Shown one piece after another: positions 6,188 through 15,800 of a DNA stretch of 29,661 bases (within the stretch, counting starts at the first letter, position 1; each line of letters opens with the position of its first letter). The stretch lies in IMG/VR virus record IMGVR_UViG_3300017917_001698, positions 1-29,661 of that record. One strand, 5' to 3'. The notes beneath the pieces were generated by a model. The model searched no databases, was not told the origin of the DNA, and was given only the letters and a program-made list of their open reading frames with translations. This DNA comes from a virus. A program made the position numbers and the translations under genes.

Positions 6188-8560
6188 CTATACTGCAGAA
6201 CATCTATTTGAGCCAGTACATGCAAGACCGCTTGCAAGTGGGCATCCACATCCAGTTGATGTACAAACTCCACCATTTCTATCAATTGTTGTACAATTTC
6301 TAAGCTGTTGTGCTGCAGTAGTTGTGGTTGTTGTGGTAGTAGTTGTAGTAGTTGTTGTAGTAGTAGTGGTAGTAGTTGTACTAATAAGAGTCCAAATTGC
6401 ATAAAATGTTAATGTTCCAGATATTGTATACGTTGTTCCTGGAGTAGCAAAAACTGGATCACCTCCAGATAATGGATTTCTCCAAGTACTAAACGTATAT
6501 CCAGATCTTGTTGCAGATGGTACTGTAAAAGTACTACCATATGTACCTGTATAACTATATGATGAAAGACCACTACCAGGTCCAGAAGAGAGAAGCCCTC
6601 CATTAGCATTAAATGTTACAGTATAAGTTGTTCCAGTCCATCTTGCATATAATGTAATATTTGATGTTGGATAATATAAACTTCCAGCATTGCCAGCAAA
6701 TGTACCTCCAGTAGTTGCTGTATACCATCCATCAAACGTATATCCAGTTCTTGCATTTGGTGTAGGTAAAGTAACTGATCCTGGATATATTGCAGAATCA
6801 GAAGATACTGTTCCAGATCCACCATTATAATTATAAGTAACAGTGTATGTGTTAGGATTCCAAATTGCCCAATATGTTCTGGCACTTTCTAAACCAAGAG
6901 ATCCAAATGTATAATTTGTGCCAGCTGATAAGAAATAAGGATCACCACCAGATTGTGGATATCTCCAATAATAAAGTGAATAATGAGTTCTTGTAGCTGA
7001 TGGAGCAGTAAATGTACTTCCACTAAAACCAGAATATGTGTATGAGGTTAGACCATTTCCAGGTCCAGAAGATATTGTTCCTCCGTTAGCATTGAGTGTA
7101 ATATCTATAGCGCCAGCAACAGTTATTGTTGTATTTGTAATTACATTTCCTGGTTGAGCTGTTACAGTTAAAGTGTATGTTCCAACAGTTGTATAGGTAT
7201 GTGCTACTGATGCATTTACCGTGGATGTATTGGCTGCAATACTTCCAGAAGTATAATTAGGAGTTCCATCTCCCCAATTTATAGTATAACTTGTTGGATA
7301 ATGACTTATATTAAAAGCAAAATTATTAGAAGCATTTTGATTAACTGATGTTGGAGTAACTGCTCCAAGAGCAACTGCTTGATCTAAGGTATAACCAGAA
7401 GAAATACCAATACCATAATTACCGTCTGTATTAGTTGCTTTTACTCTAACAAAAACATAATCTCCAACATCTGTTAGTGAATATGTTCTTGTGTTTGCAC
7501 CATAACCACTATTTGTTAATGACCCAGTAATACTATCTTCAAGATACCAGTCATATAGATACGTAGTACTTCCAGAAACATAATTCCACGATCCAGTTGT
7601 TGCAGTTAATGTTGTGCTAACTGGCAAATATCCTCTATTGTTTAAAGGACCTATTGTTGGTGCAACAGTATTTACTGGAGCTGGAGCAGTTGTTGTAAAA
7701 AGATTAAAATCTGTAGTTCTTGTAGTTGGAGACGCATCGTTATACCAACTATCAAATGCAGTTACTACTAATTTTGCATAATATGATGTTTGTGGAGATA
7801 AATTTACATTATCAGATACGCCTGTTATATTAGTTCCAGGTGTTACATTTATTGTTTTTACAACTGTATTATCAGATACTTTTCTTATTGTTAGTACTTG
7901 ACTATAAATATATGTTGATGCATCTGGTACACCAGTTATTGACCATGAAAAAGTAGCTCCTCTATCTGTAATTGAAGATATTGAAAATCCACTTAATCCA
8001 AAACCCATTCTTAATAATATAGCTGGAGTTTCCAATGGAGTAGTTCCATCTGCATTTGTTGCATCAACTCTACCTTTAATATAATATGATGGATATAATG
8101 CATCAAAAGCTGTTATTGTATAAGAGATATATGTAGAATCTGTTGTATTAGCAGCAGTTGGACTTGAAGAAGAATTATATGTGGTATCTACAGAAGTTGA
8201 ATATCCAGAACCAGGATTATTTGATGTTTGTATTCTTAATCTATAAGATGTAGGACTTTGTGTCCAGGCACCTCTTGTTAATCGAACAACATCACCACTA
8301 TAAAAACTAGTTTCTGAATTCACTGTTCCATATGTCGACGATGCAACATATAGTTTAGAATATGGTATTTTAGGTTGTGGAACATCGGCGCCAGTAAAAA
8401 CTAAATTCCATACATTTCCATCGGAATATCCTTCGGCTTTATATCTATAGATTTTTTTAATCTTTTGCCAAGTAGAACCATTCCATCTATATATGTTGCT
8501 TATAGCATTCCAAACATTACCGTCAGAATATCCGTCAGATTTATATCTAAATATAGGCAT
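6188..8560 (-). CDS. tail adhesin with PKD and InlB-type repeats, poly-Thr stalk and Cys-rich tip
   Basis: A 790-residue modular virion protein, probably a receptor-binding fibre. Order of parts: a duplicated 15-residue motif (residues 4-18 and 38-52, core GYSDGNVWN) at the N-terminus; about 370 residues of Ig/fibronectin-like beta modules; a PKD-like domain around 425-485 (INWGDGTPNYTSG, AHTYTTVGTYTLTV); three InlB/Listeria-Bacteroides-type repeats at about 487-725 (LNANGGTISSGPG; TGYTFDGWYTATTGG; VTFNANGGLLSSG); 21 consecutive threonines (728-748); and a terminal segment of about 40 residues with six cysteines (GVCTSTGCGCPLASGLACTG). The ATG at 8560 comes 2 bases after the upstream fibre stop (TAATAATG). 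The N-terminal repeat probably docks to the tail and the Cys-rich end is probably the exposed tip. InlB and PKD modules are common in surface adhesins; the receptor is unknown. Confidence 0.82.
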   Translation of the reverse strand: MPIFRYKSDGYSDGNVWNAISNIYRWNGSTWQKIKKIYRYKAEGYSDGNVWNLVFTGADVPQPKIPYSKLYVASSTYGTVNSETSFYSGDVVRLTRGAWTQSPTSYRLRIQTSNNPGSGYSTSVDTTYNSSSSPTAANTTDSTYISYTITAFDALYPSYYIKGRVDATNADGTTPLETPAILLRMGFGLSGFSISSITDRGATFSWSITGVPDASTYIYSQVLTIRKVSDNTVVKTINVTPGTNITGVSDNVNLSPQTSYYAKLVVTAFDSWYNDASPTTRTTDFNLFTTTAPAPVNTVAPTIGPLNNRGYLPVSTTLTATTGSWNYVSGSTTYLYDWYLEDSITGSLTNSGYGANTRTYSLTDVGDYVFVRVKATNTDGNYGIGISSGYTLDQAVALGAVTPTSVNQNASNNFAFNISHYPTSYTINWGDGTPNYTSGSIAANTSTVNASVAHTYTTVGTYTLTVTAQPGNVITNTTITVAGAIDITLNANGGTISSGPGNGLTSYTYSGFSGSTFTAPSATRTHYSLYYWRYPQSGGDPYFLSAGTNYTFGSLGLESARTYWAIWNPNTYTVTYNYNGGSGTVSSDSAIYPGSVTLPTPNARTGYTFDGWYTATTGGTFAGNAGSLYYPTSNITLYARWTGTTYTVTFNANGGLLSSGPGSGLSSYSYTGTYGSTFTVPSATRSGYTFSTWRNPLSGGDPVFATPGTTYTISGTLTFYAIWTLISTTTTTTTTTTTTTTTTTTTTTAAQQLRNCTTIDRNGGVCTSTGCGCPLASGLACTGSNRCSAV
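6317..6379 (-). repeat. 21-codon poly-threonine tract
   Basis: Twenty-one Thr codons in a row using ACT, ACA and ACC in mixed order, between the last InlB-type repeat and the Cys-rich end of the adhesin. The mixture of synonymous codons means the amino acid run, not an exact trinucleotide repeat, is what is preserved. It probably forms an extended rigid or glycosylatable stalk. Length could still vary between relatives. Confidence 0.9.
8405..8551 (-). repeat. duplicated N-terminal motif in adhesin (two copies)
   Basis: Two 45-base copies, at 8507-8551 and 8405-8449, encode FRYKSDGYSDGNVWN and YRYKAEGYSDGNVWN, identical at 12 of 15 residues. They are separated by a W-rich linker (IYRWNGSTWQKIKK). 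The copies flank the probable tail-attachment end of the adhesin. The DNA copies have diverged, so this is an old duplication. Confidence 0.8.
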
Positions 8561-8562
8561 TA

Positions 8563-11500
8563 TTACACCAATGTCATATAAAGGTCTCCAGTACTAAAAT
8601 ACCCTGGATTAGAAGCCGTATATCTTGGCTGACCATTATAATACCCCTGAGTTCCACCGAAAGTGTTATTAAATGCATATCTTGATATAATAGAATTTGT
8701 TGGAGTATTATTTCCACCATACCAAATTGCTCTACCTGTAACTATTTTACCATCTGGAATTCCACCAAGTGCTGCTGGATTAATAATACGAACAACTGTT
8801 GGATCACCAGCAGTTCCGTCATCTCCACCAGTTGCATCTGATAAAACAAGATTGGCTCCACTAATAGTAACGCTAGATGATGTTCCACTTATCTGCCCAC
8901 CACCAAAACTAAATAAGCCAGTCTTATACCAATAGTTGCCAGAAGCTACATAAATACCATCATTATTAGATCCATCTACGTTATCTCCAAATTTCATAGA
9001 TCCACTTGATACCGCAAGTGTTCCAGTTAAACTTGCTGCCTTTGCATTTAAAATACCACTTCTTGTAATATAGAAATTTGGAATTTGTCCAGATACTCCA
9101 GCTTCAAAAATATTTGTTGTTCCACTTCCAGATCCAGTTAAATCTGTACCAAATCTAACAGAATAATTAGTTGAAACATCAATAACACCAGTTATTGCTA
9201 TTCTCTTATTTGTTGAGTCTAACGAGAATTGTTGTGATCTATCTGTAATAGTACTATCTGAAACGAACCAACCACCAATTAATGCCCCCTTTGTAAAAAA
9301 GTTTATATAGCCAGGAAGCGTTCCTACTGCGTTTGATTTTGGAGTTAATCCAGATGATATTGGTGATGTTAAAATTTCTGTTAGTGCAGCACCACTAGAA
9401 TTTAATGCTGCAAGACCATTTGTATTTATTACTACAGATGAAGTTGAACCATTTCCAGCATAAAATGAACCAGTTGATTTTACTTGGAAATTACCAGAAA
9501 TTTCACCAGACGTTGCTTGTATCTCTCCATTAATTATTGCACCTGCTGCTTTTAAATTTCCAGAACTATCTACGTGAAATCCACTAGGCCAAGAAGGTCC
9601 AACATCTAATGTTCCTCCAGAAATTTGTGCAGAACTTGCATATAATTTACCAGTTCTGTCTACTGCAAATTGAGAAGAATCTCCTCCAGCAGATGTGCTT
9701 CCAGACCAAAACTTATAAAATCCTGTAGAAGATAATCCAGCATACTTTGTGCTTGTTGCATCTAGCTTTTCTATTTTTGATGCAGAGATAACCCAATCTG
9801 CTATATTTCCATTATTAGCAGTAATTGCTCCATTTGTTGTGTCAAGAGATACTTGATTAGTACCTTTTCTAATTAATAAACCATTTTTATTAAATATAAA
9901 GCCATCACCTGTTAAGTTTCCTGGTGAAGTTGTAACATCTCCACTATATATTGATGCTCCTGAAGTTGTTAATGCAACATTTCCAGAAAATGATCCGCCT
10001 CTTGCAGTAATATCTCCATCTATTGTAAATTTTGTACCATTCCATAATATATAATTATTGCTTGAACCACCAACTTTTAGCCTTGCACTATCAGATGAAT
10101 TTAAAAACCAATAGTTGCTATCATCAAAAAATAAACCACGCTTTGTTCCACTAATTCCAGTAGTGTTACTTGGATCTACTCCAACTCCAAGCTGAAAGTT
10201 TCCAGCAGTTATATAATCTGTTATAGCTGGTGTTCCAGATATAGTTACGTCAGAAAATGAAGAATAGTTAGTTGATATATTATTATATTGATCATATGTA
10301 GCAATTGATATTTTATATGTAGCACCAACTGCAAGACCAGTTAATTTGTAAGATATTGTTCCAGTTGGTGGACTTGCTTGATTTATTGGATAGTCTACAT
10401 AAGAATAAACTGGACTAGATGTATCTGTTGTAAATCTTATTCTATATCCTCTTAAACTAGACTCTGTTACTGATGTCCAAGAAAGATTTATATAACCATT
10501 AAAGCCAAGAGTTCCGCTTGTATCAATTCCAGAAGATGTTGACATTCCAACTTGAGAAACATTCCCTGGTCCAGTTGTATCTATTGTTACTGGTGAGAGT
10601 GGTACAACAACCTGTTCAGCAGAATAGTTAGATGAGTTTTCAAAATCATCATAATATCTTACAATTAAATATGTATTTTCATATATTGTTGATGAAATAT
10701 TTGCTGGACTTGTTCCAGAATAAACTAAACCATACCCAGTTACTGAGCCTGAGACTTGGCTTGTAAAATTATTATTAACAGTTATTTGATTTCCAGATAC
10801 TGATGTTATATATGTATTTTCTGGTATACCTGTTCCTATTACAATATATCCTGTTGGTATTGTTGTTACTATACCTCCATCATTGTCTAAAACTGATGAA
10901 AGAGTAAGCGTATTAGTACCAGATGCTCCGCCAGATGAGTATGATCCAGTAAACGAATCAATTGGTGTTACTCCAGACCAACTTGTATATTTTTGATATA
11001 TTTCAGCATAAACAGCACCAGATGGTAGTGTGTATGAAGCATTGTATCCATTAACAACTGCAGTAGTTGTAAAATTAGGAGTAATTCCAACAAGTGGATT
11101 TGATCTTTGTGCAACAGAAAAAGAAACTCCGCTTGATTTATTATCTGCTGCATCTATACTTTTAAATACACCACTATATGATGAGTAATGAGAACCAAAT
11201 TGTGCAAACAAATCTGCTTTAGTTATTGTAAAGGTTTGATTTAAGGATGTTCCAGATGGGAATGCATAAAAATATCCAACAGATGAATTAGGTGCTGTCA
11301 GTCCTACCTGGAACCTTGATCCAGCATCTGCTGCTGGAAGCGTATAGTTAATTACAATATTGTCTCCAACCCATGAAGCAGATACAGAATCTACTTCTGC
11401 TGGAGGTATTAAGTCTGCTGATACTGGGTTAGTTGGAGTTACTTTAACAGCATTTGAATAACTTCCATATAAGCCAGATTTACTTGTATATCTTGCTTTA

Positions 11501-12294
11501 ACCCATCTAGCTTCAGTAGTTGGTGTAATAATATTTGCTGGTTTAATATCACTTAGATATACTTGTTGATATCCAGTTGATGGAGCAGTTCCAGCATCTG
11601 AAACAATTTCTTCTACAGAAATAAACTGATATGGCTTTGAACAAATATCTACTAGTTCAACGCTATAACCCATTGGAATGCTTGTTGCTGTGATTTGTGG
11701 TGTACATAAATCTGGAACATATGTTGGTATTGTTGTTAATGTTGCATAGTCTCCATGATTACCAAAACCATCATATGCTGCTATTTTTAATTCGGTAAAA
11801 GATGTTTGAAATATACCAAACTGTTTTACGTTTTCACTATATGTGAACTCTACTCTTTGTGAGATTGAGTCTTTATTTAATGTCTTACTTTCAATTAAAG
11901 GAGTTGTTTCTCCATTTCCAGTTAATGTGTAACCAAAACTAATTACATATTTATTAATGTCATCTGCAAAATCAAAATCAAAAGTAATTACAAGGCCTGG
12001 TCCACCAGATAGTTCTTCCCATGCTGCTGCAAGATTTGTAATTGTTGCTGGTTTTGTTGGATCATCAGTATTTTTTGGATTTAATCCACCACCCTTAAAT
12101 CCATTGCCACCTTGTTTTAAGTGTGTATACAATGATGATTGACTTAAACCATTTTCTCCAACAAGTACAATTTCTGCACCAATTCTAGATGCAGTTATTC
12201 CATACTTATACCCACGTACTCTAGGATCTTCAGGGTCCAAAAATATAGTTTGCCGTTTACCGACTGAAAATGGCGAATTATATTTTGATACCAT
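8563..12294 (-). CDS. large tail fibre protein with fibronectin-type domains
   Basis: A 1243-residue fibre or tail-tip protein. A conserved-looking N-terminal segment (QTIFLDPEDPRVRGYKYGIT; GLSQSSLYTHLKQGG; residues about 14-65) is probably the attachment part. Several fibronectin type III-like modules follow, for example near 75-200, 300-400 and 570-690 (GYRIRFTTD...VDYPINQ, LAVGATYKISIATYD). A short beta module at about 450-530 (YSSGGASGTNTLTL, IGTGIPENTYITSVSGN) is shared with the distal-tail-like protein. The last 540 residues are Gly/Ser-rich strand repeats (ARGGSFSGNVALTTSGA; GEIQATSGEISGNFQVKST) that suggest a beta-helix or gpJ-like fibre shaft. The ATG at 12294 follows AGG about 6-7 bases upstream, 7 bases after the lectin gene stop. 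It may bridge hub and adhesin. No enzymatic motif is seen. Confidence 0.8.
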   Translation of the reverse strand: MVSKYNSPFSVGKRQTIFLDPEDPRVRGYKYGITASRIGAEIVLVGENGLSQSSLYTHLKQGGNGFKGGGLNPKNTDDPTKPATITNLAAAWEELSGGPGLVITFDFDFADDINKYVISFGYTLTGNGETTPLIESKTLNKDSISQRVEFTYSENVKQFGIFQTSFTELKIAAYDGFGNHGDYATLTTIPTYVPDLCTPQITATSIPMGYSVELVDICSKPYQFISVEEIVSDAGTAPSTGYQQVYLSDIKPANIITPTTEARWVKARYTSKSGLYGSYSNAVKVTPTNPVSADLIPPAEVDSVSASWVGDNIVINYTLPAADAGSRFQVGLTAPNSSVGYFYAFPSGTSLNQTFTITKADLFAQFGSHYSSYSGVFKSIDAADNKSSGVSFSVAQRSNPLVGITPNFTTTAVVNGYNASYTLPSGAVYAEIYQKYTSWSGVTPIDSFTGSYSSGGASGTNTLTLSSVLDNDGGIVTTIPTGYIVIGTGIPENTYITSVSGNQITVNNNFTSQVSGSVTGYGLVYSGTSPANISSTIYENTYLIVRYYDDFENSSNYSAEQVVVPLSPVTIDTTGPGNVSQVGMSTSSGIDTSGTLGFNGYINLSWTSVTESSLRGYRIRFTTDTSSPVYSYVDYPINQASPPTGTISYKLTGLAVGATYKISIATYDQYNNISTNYSSFSDVTISGTPAITDYITAGNFQLGVGVDPSNTTGISGTKRGLFFDDSNYWFLNSSDSARLKVGGSSNNYILWNGTKFTIDGDITARGGSFSGNVALTTSGASIYSGDVTTSPGNLTGDGFIFNKNGLLIRKGTNQVSLDTTNGAITANNGNIADWVISASKIEKLDATSTKYAGLSSTGFYKFWSGSTSAGGDSSQFAVDRTGKLYASSAQISGGTLDVGPSWPSGFHVDSSGNLKAAGAIINGEIQATSGEISGNFQVKSTGSFYAGNGSTSSVVINTNGLAALNSSGAALTEILTSPISSGLTPKSNAVGTLPGYINFFTKGALIGGWFVSDSTITDRSQQFSLDSTNKRIAITGVIDVSTNYSVRFGTDLTGSGSGTTNIFEAGVSGQIPNFYITRSGILNAKAASLTGTLAVSSGSMKFGDNVDGSNNDGIYVASGNYWYKTGLFSFGGGQISGTSSSVTISGANLVLSDATGGDDGTAGDPTVVRIINPAALGGIPDGKIVTGRAIWYGGNNTPTNSIISRYAFNNTFGGTQGYYNGQPRYTASNPGYFSTGDLYMTLV

Positions 12295-12301
12295 TTTTTA
12301 C

Positions 12302-12787
12302 CTATCGTGGCCCAACTGCAACCCAGTTTACCTTAATGTTATTATCAATTGTTAATTTACCACCATAGAAACCAGTTCTAATTGCTCTGATTGTAAAGCC
12401 AGTAGTTGATACTCCATGTAACGATAAAATAAAGTCTGCTTGAGCATGTTCTGATCCAGTTGAATTATCTAATGTCAAAACAATAAAAGGTTTTTGAGCA
12501 AATACAACTCCAGACTCAAATGTTACATATTGTTTATAATATGTTTTTCCTCCAGGCGTTGTATCATCGTCTGTAGATGTAATTGTAGTTTTTCCAAACG
12601 CAACAGAATGACTTGCTGGATCTAGTTGTCCTTCTGTAACATCGCCTTCCCAATCTGGGACTGTTACTACACCAAAACGATTAATTAAAGCATTTAAATA
12701 ATCACTGTGTTGATTTACCACATTAATAATTTGCTGAATTCCAGCCAAATCCATTATTGAGGCATCTGATATTTTTATATAAGACAC
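12302..12787 (-). CDS. short tail protein with H-type-lectin-like domain
   Basis: A 161-residue protein. The N-terminal 40 residues (IMDLAGIQQIINVVNQHSDY) look like a helical oligomerisation segment. The C-terminal 100 match the H-type lectin pattern as I remember it: FESGVVFAQKPFIVLTLDN, a middle strand, then VSTTGFTIRAI and a final IKVNWVAVGPR, where the family usually ends in a W-x-A-x-G strand. H-type lectins bind sugars as trimers or hexamers, so this may be a short fibre or tip protein for glycan receptors. The start is GTG at 12787, with AAAGGAG 6-7 bases upstream, and a TGATATAAT box lies at 12807-12815. The next gene follows after 7 bases. The fold call is from pattern recognition, not a search. 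Confidence 0.68.
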   Translation of the reverse strand: MSYIKISDASIMDLAGIQQIINVVNQHSDYLNALINRFGVVTVPDWEGDVTEGQLDPASHSVAFGKTTITSTDDDTTPGGKTYYKQYVTFESGVVFAQKPFIVLTLDNSTGSEHAQADFILSLHGVSTTGFTIRAIRTGFYGGKLTIDNNIKVNWVAVGPR

Positions 12788-12806
12788 GTTATCTCCTTTA
12801 TCTATA

Positions 12807-12815
12807 ATTATATCA
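12807..12815 (-). promoter_or_regulatory. extended -10 promoter element (TGATATAAT)
   Basis: The 37-base gap after the tail hub gene contains AAATGATATAATTATAG on the minus strand. The predicted start is near 12800, giving a leader of about 13 bases that includes the AAAGGAG ribosome site for the GTG at 12787. No -35 match is evident. It would drive the receptor-binding genes separately from the tail genes. Confidence 0.55.
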
Positions 12816-12824
12816 TTTGAGGCA

Positions 12825-15800
12825 TTAGTAATTGACCCCTGAATTTATCATATTTAGAGTTAGGCTAGTAGATAACCCAGCATCAAAATTATGAGAAATA
12901 GAGTGAACAATATATTTTTGTTGATTTAATCCAGGAAGGGTGTACGACAGTGTCACAACATCTCCCACCTGAATTAATGGATTTCCAAATATCTGTAAAG
13001 ATACATCTTTTGAAAAATTATCTAGTCCTTTTGATATTGTATTTATCAGTTTATTAGCAGAGTCTTTTGATTGTACCCAGTTTGAGTCTATTTGAACAGT
13101 TTCTGATAAATTTGAAGGGTCTATAATTTTTTCAATAATTTCTTGATCGGATGGGGCAATTAGTTCATTTGTATAAAGATTTAATACAACTGTAGTCGGT
13201 AAAAGCTCCGTAGCATCTTTCTTTAAAAATACCATGTGTGACGAATTGTTTGCAATTGCAAATTTTGCCCTAAACCCAGTATTTAAAATTGTAGAGTAAG
13301 ACAGAGAGTACTCATCTACTTCTTTTGTTTGCATATATTTTTGATCAACAACTTCTGGTCCTGGAAAATACTTTAATAAATATTCTACTGGCAACACATC
13401 AACAGATACTGCTGCTGGAGTTGTATATTGAATATCATATGTATTAATTCCAATAACTTCTGGCTTAGTTTGCATTATATATGATTTAGAGTTATTAAAA
13501 ATATTTTGATTCTGAATTAATCCATTAAGAAATTCTCTATCTTGGAAATAATAGTTTACGCTTCTTTCTGTCAATGGCTTATACGTTGCATGTAATTCTC
13601 TTACAGCCCCCGCAATAGTACCAGTTTGTGTAGGGTATGTTATTCCAGAAATAGCTACTGGATCTGTTGAAATAAAAGATCCAAAAATTGAACCTACGCT
13701 AATATTATTTGTAAAACTTGGTTTTTTGGGCATTCCAGTTTTAGTGTTTTGATCCATTGGCACCCAAGTTGTGCCATCATATTTTCTCCATCCATTAATT
13801 TCAACATTGTTCAAAAATACATATAAAAGATTAGTTATTGATCCATTTTCTCCGTCATCTCCAGTAGACTTTCTAGTAACTACCTTTAAATTAAATGATG
13901 CATATCTATTGTCAGTAGTTTCTGTATATGTTTTTTCTTCTCCAGATCCTTGTGGAACTAAAACCTTTTCAAAATTACTAATAATAGATTTTACTGCAGA
14001 GGTTGCATCAGAATAGGCAATAATGTTTTCTTCTCCGCCAACAACTCTATAAAATACTATTGCATATCTATATATCTCTGGGTTATTCCATGTAATGCCA
14101 TCTGCTTTGAGTGTGTTATATCTAACTAGTTCAACAAAATATGCATTTTCTCCAGACACCTCTGAACTATCTAAATTAAAAAATACTCCTCCTGAACACT
14201 TTTCAAGACCATCTTTGAAATTAAATTTAGCTGAATATGTTTTATAATAATCTGTTCCAGAACTTGTAACAACTGAACTTCTTTCTGTTGCTGGATATAA
14301 TAAAACCTTGCCTGTCGATGGTGTTGTTATTGTAAACTCATTATTAGTTGCTGAAGTATAAGTTCCAGGTCCAGAAATTAAATATGAAGAAGATAAATTT
14401 TTACAATCTATATCTTTAGTGGCAGCATTACCTGATGTTAAAACTGTATGTTCTTTTACCTTTGTGCCAAACATTCCTCGTTGAACATTTGATATTTTAC
14501 CAGTAGGGGTGATTACAGTGTTATATTCTGATTTAATACTTCCATCACTTATCATTAATCCAACTTTATATTTTTTATTAAATCTATCAATTTCAGCAGC
14601 CAATTCTATATCGCTTTTTACTCTAACAAGAACATCATGATTTGATTGGTCCTCTATTAAATATTCTTTATATAAAAATGAAACAATTTCATTTTCAATA
14701 ACAGCGTATCCATTAGAGTTTAAATTATATGTATGAAAAATATCATATAGACTGTTTGTATCTAGTTCAAAATAGTTTTGTGTTTCATTCATATTTGCAC
14801 TAAGATAGTTCATTCCAACAGAATCACTATTTTGTTGCGACCAAACTACATCGCTAGCAGTTGTATATATAAATGATGGAGAGCTTCCTTCTAAAAGAAA
14901 GTTCTGTACAGCTAAAGTTTGTTTAATTTTAGGAGATTGATATCTTAAAGAGATCTTTCCTGGCTTTGCTTTACTTGTTACTGAATATCCATTTTCAATA
15001 ATATTATTATCTGATATTGTTATATTTGAATTAGTTTTATTCAAAATTATTGGAAGACTTAAAAACTTCATTACTCCATATTCATCAATATAGGCACCAA
15101 TTTGATATGGCAAAAATATTTGATCAAGTGCATCAACTAGCGTTGTATCTTGTGAATTAACATAAAAATATGCTAAATCAACTGGAATATTTTTATCATT
15201 ACAAACTTCATATAACGAATTGTAGTCATAATCAGTAAAGCCAGAAAGATCTAGCATATTAGAAATTACATCTGCAACTGTTCTTAAACTACAGACATAG
15301 TCAGAAACTTGTGTAGACTGTAGATATCTACCAATATCAAATGCCTGAATAGTAACTTCATTAATATCTGATTCTTCCCATGTATCAGAATAAAATACTC
15401 CACCAGGAATTAAAGTCTCTGGTATAACAAATATTTTTTTAGTATCATCAAAATAATTTTCTAAATAAAAATTTGTATATAGTTTAATATTTTTACTAAG
15501 TTTTCCTCTTAAAATACTTGAAGTTTTATTGCTTTGATTAGAAAAAATTGGAATAATATTTTCTATATTACCTAGAGGAAATCCTGACAAAGTTATTGTT
15601 GCATCATCCGCATTTAAAGATGATATTGGCATATATGTATTTTTGCTATCTAAAGATTTGTTAATAGAAAAAGCTGTAACATAATTAGTAAGGTCTATTT
15701 CTAGTCTTGGGGATATTTCAATAACTTGCATTCTTTGAATGTCAGTTAAAAATGATGAAGATGAGTATGATGCAAATAGTGATCTAGTATTTTTAGATAT

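Noticed and set aside
6117-6404. Plus-strand frame with a long poly-valine run and a minus-strand frame rich in Leu/Gln
   Set aside because: Both are alternative readings of the threonine codon tract; the reading that carries PKD, InlB-type and Cys-rich parts is the real one.
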